Shown here one piece after another: positions 39,038 to 50,555 of a stretch of 64,000 nucleotides of DNA. Position numbers and translations under genes: made by a program. The DNA is from Diplodia intermedia (lineage: Eukaryota > Ascomycota > Dothideomycetes > Botryosphaeriales > Botryosphaeriaceae), in contig JAKEKT010000061.1 in the NCBI GenBank assembly GCA_021495925.1, positions 176,152-240,151 of the forward strand. Reading direction: 5' to 3'. Below the pieces are notes generated by a model. The model was not told the DNA's origin and made no database searches. It saw only the letters and a program-made list of their open reading frames with translations. The stretch's first letter is position 1; every line of letters starts with the position of its first letter.

Positions 39038-42000
39038 CACGCTAAGATCGATATCGTTCGAAAGCCCTTAATTTTCTTAGCTAGAGTCTTAATTCTTAGC
39101 TTCGTAGACGTACGCGCTATTACGTAGTACGTAGAAGAAGAGATATTCTAGATAGTACTAGACTAGCTAGAGCTCTATAGCTCTCTTTACTCTTAAAAAT
39201 CACTCGAATTCGCGCTAAATTATATATAGAGCATCGTACGGTACTAAGAAATTCGTTTTCGAATTTATATTACGATAGCTTCTCTCTACGCCCGAAAATT
39301 CTACTCTAAAGTCTACTAGAAGCCTCTTTCTTAGGCCTTACTAAAGAGTTTTACGTGTATAGATAATTCGATCGGCCCGAGCTTTACGCTAAGATATTTC
39401 TCGATCTTTTAAAACCTTCGACGCTCGTATTAGCTCTATCGGCCCCTTCGTTTACTTCTAGAGAGTAAGTAATTAAGAAAAACCCTCGCTTCGATCTAGA
39501 CTTCTTTTATTTACGACTTAGTTTAGACGAAACTAAAGCCGATAATTTATTTTCTAGTTCTTTTCTTCTATTTATATTCTTTTCTATACGTTTTTCTTTT
39601 AGAAAGAGCTTAGAAATTTCTCTTTCGAATCTAGAATAGCTTCTTCGAAGTAGAATTCTTTCTCTTCGAACCCTATTCTACTCCTCTTAGTATAGATAGA
39701 GGACTTTAAGACTATAAATATAACTATAAAAAACTTCGAGAAACTCTTAACTACGTCTATTCTACTATTAAGAGTTACTATCTCGAAGCCTTCGGCCCTT
39801 AAATCTACAAAAGAACTATTCGTTCGAGAAGATCTACTTAAACGACGCGCTTCGATAGTTATTTCGACTTTTTCGATAAAGAGAAAGAGCGAATTATCTA
39901 TCTTTCGCTTTATCTTTTACTAAGAAAGCGAGAGAAGTATAGTACTTTCGCTAAAAACTACGTAAAAGACTATCGATTAGTCTCTTAGTCTTCTCGTTAT
40001 AGCCGCGAACCTCTCGAAGGCTAGAAAAGAATAGAGATCTATTTTAGATCTAATTAAGATTATACGATAGTTTATTAAAATTAAAAGAACCGCGGATAAA
40101 GCCGACTTAATTCTCGCTACGTAGATACGGGCTCTAGAAAAGACCGCGATAGATCTCGCGAAAACTATAAGAACTCTCTTAAAGTCTATCGCCGTCTTTC
40201 TCTTAAAGTAGCCCTCGTAGAGGCCTACGTACGCGAATACGTAATCGATTCGCTCTACGTAGAGGCTTATCGTAGTACTAAGCTAGTCGACGTTTACGTA
40301 CGCCTCTACGGCGGTAAAGGCCCCGATAAACGTAGACGAATTTACCCCCGTCTTAGAAAAAAAGTAGAAGAACTCCGCGTAGAAGACTCTCGCGTCTAAA
40401 AAGACTATTCGCTAAGTAGTTCTTACTTCGGCTATAAAAATTAGAGACCTCTCGCCGTTCGACCTATATAACGTCTTTAATAAGATATTCTTAAACTAGC
40501 GAAATAAGAATAGACTTATTATTACTACGGTCTCTCTTTCTTTAAAAAAGAACCTCGTTCTTACCGCGTACGAGCCCTTCTTCGCCGAATTTCTTTTAAA
40601 GAATAAGGCTATAATTAACTAGATTATTTCTACTCGGTCGATTACGAAGAACCGCACGTAGTTTAAAGTAATAGTATACGGCGTATCTACGCGGGACTTC
40701 TCTATTCTCTCTCGCGAGAAGTTTAAAGAGGTTATCTAATTTAAAGTTATTATCTTTAATTCTAGATTTAAGGTTATTAACACCTTCTACTAGCTTACGC
40801 TAAAGGCGATAAGAGAAGAACGGCTACGATTCTCGCTTATTTTAGTCTTCGAGATTAAAGACGAGACTCGCTAGACTATCTTAAGACGCTTCTTTATTAG
40901 AGGCGTCTTCTATAAGACTAAAAAGCTTAAAGGGCCGAGAAACGCTCTAAAGAACTCTAAATAAATCTATTTTTAATAAGTTCTTTATAAGTTCTATAAG
41001 CTAACTTAAATAGAAGTATTTCGGTAACGAAATCTATTCTAGACATCGTAGTAGAGTTAAAGATAGACCTCGTTCTATACTAAGAACCGTATATCTTATT
41101 CTACGAGAACTTAAACTTTCGATTAATTAATTATTTCTTATTCGTTTAAATTCTATCGGTCTATTCTTTCGATTTAAGGCCTCGAATATTAACCTACGTT
41201 TCTCGCTTTCTTAGAGAAATAGAGGTAAATTTAGAGGCCGAATTCTAGTAAAGTCTCGATCTAATAGTTTTAAATATAGAGTAGCGTAAGTCTAAGTTTA
41301 AGCTACTTAACTTATATAACTAGAAGAATTAAACGGGTAACGATTCTTAATATACTCTAGAACGCGTTCTATAATAGTAACTACTTAGAACGTAGGCTAT
41401 AGTGGCCGGGAATTTTAATATTTATTATTTCTAGTAAGATTCGAAATCTTTTCCCTCGTTCGACGCTAATCGACTAGTCGAATAGTTCGAAGAAAATAAT
41501 CTATCTCTTCTAAACGAAAAAGAGAAAGATATCTTTTATCGTCTTTATTTAGAAAGAGAGACGATTATCGATCTTACGCTAGCTACGTCGGCTTTAGCTA
41601 ATAGAATTATCGACTAGTAAATAATTACGAACTTCGGATTTAATTATAAGATAATTCTATTTAGTCTAGAATCGATAGGCTATACGGGACCTTCTATAGT
41701 AGCTACTATCGCTAGATTTAATACGGGAAAGACCGACTAGCCTAAGTTTTAAGAAATCTTTAAATAATAGATAGAGACGATAGTATTCGAAGCTCTAAAA
41801 AGCTTAGAATTAAACTCTCTATCGAAAGATATCTCTAGAAACTTAATAGAAGATTCGATTTGCTAAATATCTATATTAGATGTCTTAGAGATAAGCCTTA
41901 ACTAGATTATATCTATCGCGGCGAATCTTTCTATTTCTCGATTAAAACTAGAAGCTCGTTCTAAACCGTAGTAGTTAAACGAGCTTTTAGAAGAACGAAG

Positions 42001-45000
42001 ACGACTATAAAGAGAGACTAATACTTTTAAATCTCTACGTATAGAAGAGAATAAGCGACGATACTTAAATAGTCGAAACATCTACTTCGAAGCGATTAAG
42101 AGAGCTAAACGCGAATACTAGAATTCGTTTCTAGAAAAAGAAACTTCTAAGACTATCTTTAAGACTATAACTTATACTAAGCCTAGAACGCATACTAGAA
42201 TCCTTAAGATTAGCTACGATACGTATATAAAAAAACGTCTAGAAGATAGTTTTAAGAAAAAGTATTTAGTTCTTAGAAAGAGACTCTTTTCGTCGTTTTC
42301 TTCTATCGTCTCTTTTAACTAGTAAAGCTACGTCTCTAAACGCTAGAACTAGCCGAAGCTTAGTTTAAGAAAAATTAAAAACGCGTACTCTACGTAAATT
42401 AAAGAAAAAACGCCGAAACTAGACGCTATTACGTAAGAGATTATTACTTATACGTTTAGAGCGAAGCCCGGCGTCTTTAATAAGATCTTTTCTACGCTAT
42501 TCGCCTACGAATATTATTTTACGGGCTAGCGTACGGCTATCGAGATAATTCTAAGTAAGAAAAAAAGCGATACTACGAACTCGAAGTTCTATCGTATTAT
42601 TTCTCTTCTTAATTATCTCGAAAAAGTACTAGAACGAATTACGGCTAAAAGACTAAACTATCTAGCGAAGACCTTTAATCTTCTTTACTATACTTAAATT
42701 AGAGAAAGATTAAAGAAATCCGCGATCGACGCCGTAATACTTTTATTAAATAAAGTAGAGAAGAACCGTCGTCTTAAACGTAAGATCTTCGTACTTTTTC
42801 TCGATATTAAAAGCGTCTTTAACTACGTAGCTAAAGAATAACTTCTAGCTATAATAACTCGAATTAGCATGCCGATTAATCTACTCGTATAGGTAAAGTC
42901 GTTTATATCTATACGAATATTAAGCCTCGCGTTTAACGAAGAAGAAGAAGAGTTTAGTCTAATTAAAACGAGTATTTTATAAAAAAGCTCGATCTCTTCT
43001 ATTCTCTTTCTAATCTATCTTTAAGAGATATTTTTCGTCTCTAAGACTTCTTTTCTCTCTTATATTAACGATGTTACGATAATAGCTAGCTTCGATAGCT
43101 AGAAAAGTAATAAGAAGATATTAGAGAAGAAGACGAAAAGACTCTTTACGCGAGGCTACGAAAACTATATCGAATTCGATCTTAAGAAGATAAAGCTTAT
43201 ATACTTTATTCGTTCTTTTAAAGAGAACTCGAAACTTCGCTTAGTCTCTATTATCTTATCTACGGGGGATATAGTAGAATTAAAGAACTAGATTAAGTAG
43301 CTAGAAATTTACTTTAACTACGAGTTTATCTTTAAGACGCACGTATCTAAAAGAGTTAGCTAGATCCGTTCGATCTTTTATCGTCTCTCTAGACTCGCTA
43401 ATGTTAAGAGAGAGCTCTCTTTCTACGTAGTTCGTTAGCTTTATTTAGCTTACGTAACTACGGTTATAGACTACGGCTTCGAAATCTACTAGAAAAACTA
43501 GAGGCGGTTTACTCGTTAATTAAGAGTTCTTTAGAATCTTACTCTATAAAAGATTCTAAAGATTTTTAAAACCGCTTCTATAATTTCTCTAGAAATAGAG
43601 AGTAAAATTCTACTAGCGGATATTCGTCTAAATAAGCGGTTACGAAAATACGCTCTTAGAACGAATTTACTCGAAGAATTCTATTCTCTTCGAATTAAAC
43701 TAGAGAAGATAAATCTAGACTAATAAAAAATAGAAACGCCTACGTAGTTAGAGAAGATTAAGCTTCTTCTTAAAGAGTAATCTACTTTTTTAGAAGAAGT
43801 CGATCTCTTCTACTTTCTATCGTAGGCTATCGATCTTTTCTACGCGGCTACGATTAGCCCTCTAAATAAAGAGAAGTAGGCTTCGACCTACGTACTTAAT
43901 ATTAAGAGGGCACTCTCTAATCGAATAGCTATCTACTTCGACGCTTTCGTTCTATCTTCGAGTAGAAATATAGATATCGAAGTAGTAGTTTTTAACTTTA
44001 GCTAATCTAAAGAGAATTCGACGCGCTAGATTTATAAGAACCTCGATTCGAAGAATCTAGTATATAACGACGAGATAGAAGGGCTAGTAATAGCCCTTAA
44101 CTACGCCGTTAGAAGTCGAGTCTACGATAAGAATATTAGAATCTACGCGAATAATTAGACCGCGATTCTATAGCTAAAGAAGCCCTCTAATACGCCTAAA
44201 TAAGATTAATAGATTCGAACTATTAGCTTAGCTAAAAAGCTAAGAGATAGAGAAAATATCGTCTCTCTAAAATAATATCCCGGCTATAAGAACGTTCTAG
44301 ATAACGAGTACGTTAATCGGCTCGCTAAAAGCGCTACGAAGTACTCTATTAGAAGAGCTTCTACTTCTCTAAGCTTCTATCGAAGTAAGATTAAGTAGAA
44401 GACCTACGAAGAGTAGAAAAAGAAGCTTAAATCGACGATAGACTCGCCCTATAAACGTATCTTTAGTTTAGAGATAGGGCGGCGGCTTAAATCTTCTACA
44501 AAAGTTAGAGAAATAGCCTCCGTCTTTTACTAGCTAAAGATAGAATACGAATACTTTAAGTTCTATCTTTATCGCCTTAACCACGCTAAAAATGACTAGT
44601 ATAGATATAGCTATACGACTAGATAGATACTACGTTATCTACTTCTCTTCTACTCTCTTTATAGAAACCCCCGAATTCTCTTAAAAGATAAGCTAAAGAA
44701 GAATTAACTCGAACTATCGAATCTCTTTTTCTTAACTCTAGAAGCTAGCTTAACGGCTAAGTTCTTAGAATAAATAAAGATTACTACTAGGCGGTAATAG
44801 TTAAACGACTTATCTAACGAGATCTAAATACGTATCGTTATACGCTTATTTATACTTATTTTCTTTATTTTTCTTCTTTTATTCTCTTCTTTAGCTTCTT
44901 CTCGTTCTCGGCACTCTCGCCGCGTTCGATTTAGAGTAAAAACGGGCGAGAACCATAGAAAAACGGCTAAATAGCGGGTATTTAAGCTAAAGTAGCCGTT

Positions 45001-45505
45001 ACTACTAGTATCTATAGCTATCTAGTATAGTTAGTAACTAAGCTAACGGGGCTAAAAAGCTAGAGTTTAAATTTCGATCGAGTAACCTCTATTTAGAGCT
45101 CTTTTTTATCTAGATTTAAGAGTAGAATTATATAGCTAGTTTACTAGTAGTAATACTTCGGCTAGTTATAATAAATAGTAAGCGAGTACTAGTCTTCGAT
45201 AGAAGAAAGCTAAACGAATTTAACTAGTCGAAGAGGCTCTCTCTAAGAAGAGAGCTTACTTACTATACTTTTTATCTCTATTTTATTACTTTTTAAGGTC
45301 TCGCTTCGCTTTCTTTATTCTCTTAACTTTTTATACGCTCTCTATTTTTCTTAAGCTTTTAAGCGTACCGTTTTTAGTACTCTTCTAGAATCCCCCCCGG
45401 CATACATATATTTAGATATATAGATAGAAGCGAATTCTTCTAGAGAAGTCTCGTCTCTAATAGTTTAAGACTCTAGAGAAACGCTAAACTAAATAAATAA
45501 ATAAA
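39038..45505 (+). mobile_element. LINE copy E, nested inside copy D
   Basis: This 6.47-kb copy begins at CACGCTAAGATCG, so it lacks about the first 20 nt of the conserved start, and ends in an AAATAAAT tail. An exact 14-bp duplication (39024-39037, 45506-45519) flanks it. Outside the duplication copy D continues without loss: ctctttatag on the left, agttctcttaaaag on the right. G+C is similar to B and C and clearly above the host copy D. The RT box reads SYINDV and the RNase H keeps DNEYVNRLAKSA. Same family, later insertion. Confidence 0.92.
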
Positions 45506-45519
45506 TATAGAGGCTTTTA

Positions 45520-46354
45520 AGTTCTCTTAAAAGACGAACTTAAAAAGTATTAACTTAATCTTTTAAATCTCTTTTTCTTAACTTTAAAGACTAGTCTAAC
45601 GACTAAGTTCTTAGAATAAATAAAGATTACTACTAGATAATAGTAATTAAATAACTTATTTAATAAGATCTAAATATATATTACTAAATACTTATTTATA
45701 TTTATTTTTTTTTATTCTTTTCTTCTACTTCTTCTTATTCTTAGCGTCTTTACCGCGTTCGATTTAGAGTAAAAACGGGCAAGAACTAAAGAAAAATAAC
45801 TAAATAGTAAATATTTAAGCTTAAATAGCTATTTCTACTAGTATTTATAACTATCTAGTATAGTTAGTAACTAAGCTAATAAGACTAAAAAGCTAGAATT
45901 TAATTTTTAATTAAGTAATCTTTATTTAGAGCTCTTTTTTAAATTTTTAAATTTAAAAGTAGAATTATATAGCTAGTTCGCTAATAGTAATACTTTAACT
46001 AGTTATAATAAATAGTAAGTAAGTATTAGTCTTAGATAAAAGAAAGCTAAATAAATCTAACTAGTTAAGAAGACTCTCTTTAAAAAGAAAGCTTACTTAC
46101 TTTACTTTTTATTTTTATTTTTATTAGTTTTTAAGCTTTTATTTTATTTTATTTATCTTTTTTTTATTTTATCTATACTCTCTACTCTTCTTTAAACTTT
46201 TAAGCGTATTATTTTTAGTACTCTTCTAGAACTCTTCTTTAATATATATATATTTAGATATATAAATAGAAGCGAGCTCTCTTAAGAAATCTTATCTCTA
46301 ATAGTTTTAGACTTTAAAGAGACGTTAAACTAAATAAATAAAAAAATAAAAAAA
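45520..46354 (+). mobile_element. LINE copy D, 3' part
   Basis: This continues copy D from the insertion point of copy E: end of the coding region, 3' UTR and tail (AAATAAATAAAAAAATAAA). It aligns with the last 830 bp of copies A, B and C, and is flanked on the right by the tattctacgata duplication. Confidence 0.88.
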
Positions 46355-46366
46355 TATTCTACGATA

Positions 46367-47840
46367 GTAGAATTTTTATATCTAGTAATAAATAAGATTA
46401 GAAGTTTTTTAATAGCGTTTATTATTATAGCGGCGAATAAAGTAATAAATATATAATTATTATTATTATACTACTTATTATTCTTTCTCTTATTTTTATT
46501 TTTATTATTATTATTATACTTTTTATTATACTTACTAATAGTATTTTTAAGCGTCTTCTTTAGTAAGAGATTCTCTTTTAACTACTTATTAACGCGCTTT
46601 TAAATCTTCTTATTAAAGATCTAGTTAGAAGGCTTATTTAATATCTTAAAATTTAGATATTAATAGATTACTAGATTTTTATAGTTTCTATTATAGATAT
46701 ATAAGAGTAACTTCTTCTAATATTAATTATAAAGTAATATAGAAAAGATATTATATTTCTTATCTTTTAGAGTATTTTATAAGACTATAGAGTTAATAGT
46801 AAAGTAGTAACTATAAAAGTTACTTATAGTATTATTAATTATTATCTTATTATTATCGCGATAAATCTTCTTAAGAATTATAGTACTATACGCTAGATCG
46901 TACTTTTTAAGAGAATATAGAAATATCTAAATATCTCTTACTTCTTAAATATTAAATAGATTAATTACTTTAATCTTTATAATAAAGAACTTCTAGCTCT
47001 CTATCTATTTAAAGATATCGCGATTATAAGAAGACTTAAGAAGATTTTTAAAATTATTTAGAAGAATCTTCTATTATATTATATTATTAGATTTTATACG
47101 CGTTTAAAGCGCGCGTAGAAGCGTATATAAATAAGAATTACTAAGACGTTCTAATAAAAATAATAAATATCTTAATACTAAATTCTTAATAAATAATAAA
47201 AGATTATTTATTTTCTTTTCTAAACGTTTATACTTCTTTTTAGCGTACTTATACTTTTTATAATATTATTTTAGATTCTTCTCGTTCTTATCTTCTTTTA
47301 GACGAGACTATTTAAATATTTAAAGTTATTTAGAATAACTTTCTTTAGATAGATTAATATATTAAAAGATCGTTATCTTCTTCGCTTATAAGTAAATAAT
47401 ATATTACTAGTTATTCTAGTCTTCTCTTATCTTAAGTATTATAACGGGCTTAAACGACGTACTACTAAATAATATAATAGATAATACTAGATAATAATTA
47501 GTTCTACTAAAGTTAGTAGTATTATAAATTATTTTATTAAGTTAAAGAATTAGTAGATCGTAGATAAACTAAAACGTACTAGTAAATAATACGATACTAC
47601 TATAGCGTATAAATAGTATTACGCTAGCTAGAAGCGGCTTCTCTAAATATATAGATTTATAAGTAGATACTTTAAGCGCTATAGTTAATAAATTAATATT
47701 ATAAAAGATATTAAGATCTAAAATATAGTAACTTTACTTTATAATTATATATCGTCTAGATATCTTTAGAACGATAATAATAGTATAAATAGTATCTTAG
47801 AAGAATACGCTAAATAGTAAAAAGTATTTACTACGCGTTT
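46367..47840 (-). pseudogene. Copia gag region
   Basis: This AT-rich piece lies between LINE D and the primer-binding site of the 5' LTR, where gag is expected. Near its left end the minus-strand frame reads an Asn/Lys-rich stretch, then IFITLFAAIIINAIKKLL and RYKNSTIVEY, which leads into the protease piece across LINE D. The rest has too many stops to describe domain by domain. Confidence 0.7.
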
Positions 47841-47851
47841 AGACTTATAAC
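47841..47851 (-). promoter_or_regulatory. Primer-binding site like the tRNA-iMet anticodon arm
   Basis: Directly inside the 5' LTR the minus strand reads GTTATAAGTCT. The complement of the initiator-Met tRNA anticodon region is GTTATGAGCCC, and the three differences are one G-to-A and two C-to-T, the RIP changes. Known: copia-type elements can prime from an internal, cleaved half of tRNA-iMet. The exact abutment also supports the LTR boundary. Confidence 0.75.
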
Positions 47852-47999
47852 TATTAGAATTTAAATAAATAAGAATATATTTATATATTTATTAGAGATA
47901 AGATATAAAAAGTAATAGAAAGCTATCTTAAAAATTACTTATATACTCTACTTCTTAATAACTAAGCTATCTACTACTATAAACGCTTATATTTTAATA
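47852..47999 (-). repeat. Copia 5' LTR (right)
   Basis: 148-bp direct repeat partner of 2896-3043. It aligns with the unmutated solo LTR (1938-2083) with mostly G/A and C/T differences. The host sequence resumes with tatta at 48000-48004. Confidence 0.88.
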
Positions 48000-48004
48000 T
48001 ATTA

Positions 48005-48715
48005 TAATAATATTTAAATTTTAGGCTATATTCTTATAATAAGCTAACGAAGAAACGCTAGCGTTTTTAAATATAAGGTCTTTAACGTAATAGTATCTTA
48101 GTCTAAGATAAGTTTAGATGGCCTTATTAAGTTAAGAAGAATGCCGCTTAGCGTAGTATATAAGTTTAGCATGCCCTCGACTTTGCTTAGGCTTATAGTA
48201 TAATTCTTAGATAGAGGTACGATAATTATCTTCTTTCTTGTCGTAGAAGGCATGTGCTATAAATACTAAGGGCGGTGAAATTAGACAAAGAATAGTTTCC
48301 CGTGGCGTAGGAATAGAAAAAGAACAAAGACGAGTTTATAATAACCGTAAAGATGGCGTTCTATAACTCGTCGTAGCCAGTTCCTGTTATGGTAGTTAGC
48401 ATGGGAATATGTTCTGGCAAAATATCACTCACGGGAGCCACGGTGGCTATGGTTGTAGGATATAGCAGTCGCTATCCAAGAGATCTCGCCGTTCGTGTGA
48501 GGAATGTACCGCGTGCGGAAGGGAATGATTTGCAGTGTAAGTGGCTCTATCGTAATAGAGGAAAGTATGACGAACGCCCCAAATGTCGAAACAACAATCT
48601 CACGTTGCGCCCGCATATGCCAAATGAAAGTCATCGCGCCCCACGGTCCTCTAGTAGCTCTTCTGGAAGAAAACTTGTGCTGTTTGCCTGTCGTAGTTGC
48701 GTGGGGCTGCATCAT
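48005..48715 (-). pseudogene. DUF3176-type gene, N-terminal piece, broken by the copia insertion
   Basis: From 48715 leftward the frame gives ATRGPWGAMTFIWHMRAQRE and the hydrophobic VSTFGAFVILSSITIEPLTLQ, matching the 'EASRGPWG(S/A)...' and 'LGA.VTI.AL..(D/E)PF.QQ' signature of DUF3176-type fungal membrane proteins. A 49-nt intron (48384-48432, GTGAGT, branch GCTAAC, AACAG) follows. Then GYDEL, a stop, NAIFTVI, and TGNYSLSNFTALSIYSTC, the family's 'CPTGNCTW..FTSL.VCS.C' with Cys and Trp lost by G-to-A. Decay increases toward the copia TSD. The N-terminal DUF3176 domain that usually precedes this part is not visible upstream, so the gene also looks 5'-truncated, or that exon is too far away to find. 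Cellular role unknown. Confidence 0.7.
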
Positions 48716-50555
48716 TGTCCGGCCTTAGTCCAAGATCTTCGAAAGAATCCACTTGACTGGCCGTGGTGCCATCTTCGAGTAGGGGCGAAGTCCGGATAAT
48801 AAGAGGCCCCTAGGACCGGAATCGAGACGAACCGTACGTCGACAAGAGACTGAAACGAGATCTTGCGTGCGGAAAGCCGACGGCGATGGCTAAGCCGCTG
48901 CAGAAAATTGCACGGTCTCTCGAGGTAGGGTAGATGATATCCGTTCTCGTTGATTTAATTGATGTTTTGAGTATTCGTTGTGGGCGTCAAAAGTTGCAAA
49001 GCATTTGGTATCTTCTTCACCACCATCATTAGTTATGGCTTGTTCAGCGCCATCCCGAGAAACTTGGTGAGGTTTTTCCACCCTTTCAAGTGCTAGCTGA
49101 AATCTCAAGCGATTGCGCCATGGTGTGGTACAGGTTTTGTCCGGTGGGACGAACTACGGAACTCTATTAATTGAATAGAGTGGTACTTGAACTCTGCGGG
49201 TGCTTCAGGCAGTGGGGACGCAGAGACACAATGTCATTAAGGGCTTTGAACATCCAGTGTCAGCAGCTGTGTTCTCATGACCCGAGGAGTCTGTGGTGAA
49301 GCAAGACTAAATGTTCTTGCCAGGCCGGCGGATACCCAGTGATCCCAGCCCACTGAAACATATTTGGTTGTTTCCAGAAAACGAATCTGCGCCTGGCTAC
49401 TTGTTCAATAAATTATGGGTACCGAAGAAGAGTCGACGCAAGCAAAGTAACGTTGCTGCTTTGTACTTAAATGAGCCGCCAGCGGTTGGATTCGCCTGGC
49501 CCGCTGTATTGTGACGAAACACACGCAAGGCACAACGGAGTCACGGACCAATCGTCAGCAACGCGCGTCACCATCCCTGCACCAAAGTCCAGGCACAGGG
49601 CTCGCCTTTTCCCAATGTAGCAGTTGCCTCAATGACGCCACCTTCTAGCGCCATACCGATTGCTCATCGAACGGTTTACCGAAGAGCTGGTCTCGGGAAT
49701 CTGCACTTTAACAGGCTAAGTTCCGGCAACTCGATCCTGCCGGGTGAGCAGATAAGCGATAGCCGTGTTGGTGGCTGACGCGGTACTTGCCTCTTCTGGT
49801 GCGGGGACCGGCTTTTCCGCAGTTGCGGCCCCCACGCCGCTGATTCAACATCGCGGCTCGCGCGCATCGTGAGAAAAACTATTCTACGAGGCTGTGGAGT
49901 CACGGAGAAAAGGAGGGACCTATAATACGATGCAAATTGCATATCTGAATCAAGAAAACGAAAAAAAAAAAAAAACAGGCGCTTGTGTCCGGACTCGCAG
50001 CGAATGCTTGGATGGGGAGCTGGTGGGTCTCGTCGGATGCACCTCAGTGGTGGAGCACTCTCCACGCGACTTTTGACTCGGAGCTCGGGAGGTATTCGAA
50101 CTATTTATGGGCTAAGCTGGATTTCTCCGCCGTGAAATCATATGGTCGCTCTTAAGGTGGCAAGAAGGCCAGGCCTGAGTCTGCTTCGGGGTACCTCCAT
50201 ATTGGATTACATGCAAGCCTCCGGAGCAGTTTTTGTCCGAGTCACTGAAGCGAGAGGCAATACCCACTCAGGGCTCGAATATTCTAACTGTTATTGGAAA
50301 CATTGCTAAGCGGCGGCCGAGACCCATCACGCTATCCCCACGCAATATGGGAGTATACCTGAAAGAGGAAGTAGAAGCGGGCCCTTGGGAGCCCTAAGCT
50401 GCCTGGAGTGAGCATTGTCAACGTATAAGATGGAGGCTCCCTTACAGTCGAAACAGGACACACCTCGTTAACACCAACTCCTCTGGTAAAGCACTTCGTC
50501 GTTCTTCACGATCTCAAGCGCTAAAGCCAGACAGCCCACCACTCCATCTACGACA
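48716..50555. other. Intergenic region upstream of the repeat precursor
   Basis: This stretch has normal composition. Short open frames occur on both strands but without conserved motifs or matching introns, and I do not call a gene. It contains the 13-nt palindrome atgcaaattgcat (49930-49942) and a run of 15 A (49961-49975). The last 500 bp would hold the promoter and 5' UTR of the 50556 gene. Confidence 0.5.

Larger units (their letters stand above)
2896..47999 (-). mobile_element. Ty1/copia LTR retrotransposon, RIP-mutated and split by nested LINEs
   Basis: Seen: direct repeats of 148 bp (2896-3043, 47852-47999) with mutated termini TATTA...TAATA, the RIP product of the TGTTG...CAACA ends kept by the solo LTR. 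The outer flanks both read tatta (2891-2895, 48000-48004). A PBS-like site sits against the right LTR. Removing the LINE insertions leaves about 5.9 kb of internal sequence in six pieces. Read right to left on the minus strand they give gag, protease (LIDTGS decayed to LINIRS), pre-integrase, integrase, reverse transcriptase and RNase H, the order pol has in Ty1/copia. Every piece has in-frame stops from C-to-T or G-to-A changes. The element cannot be autonomous. Confidence 0.9.

Noticed and set aside
2485..48388. Mitochondrial origin of the AT-rich block
   Set aside because: The block contains LTRs, target duplications and RIP-decayed copia and LINE motifs, and all changes are C-to-T/G-to-A type. 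No mitochondrial gene motif was seen.
2089..48715. Two separate DUF3176-type genes rather than one
   Set aside because: The flanks encode successive parts without overlap and end at a shared 5-bp duplication at the copia edges. tatta alone in AT-rich DNA would be weak evidence, so the claim rests on the combination.
48389..48799. Plus-strand 136-codon frame as a gene
   Set aside because: The minus strand of the same stretch carries DUF3176-type motifs and an intron with good splice signals. The plus frame has no motif and is their shadow.
49676..50065. Minus-strand 129-codon frame
   Set aside because: It contains a homopolymer-encoded Phe run, shows no motif and has no splice-consistent neighbour. 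It looks like chance.
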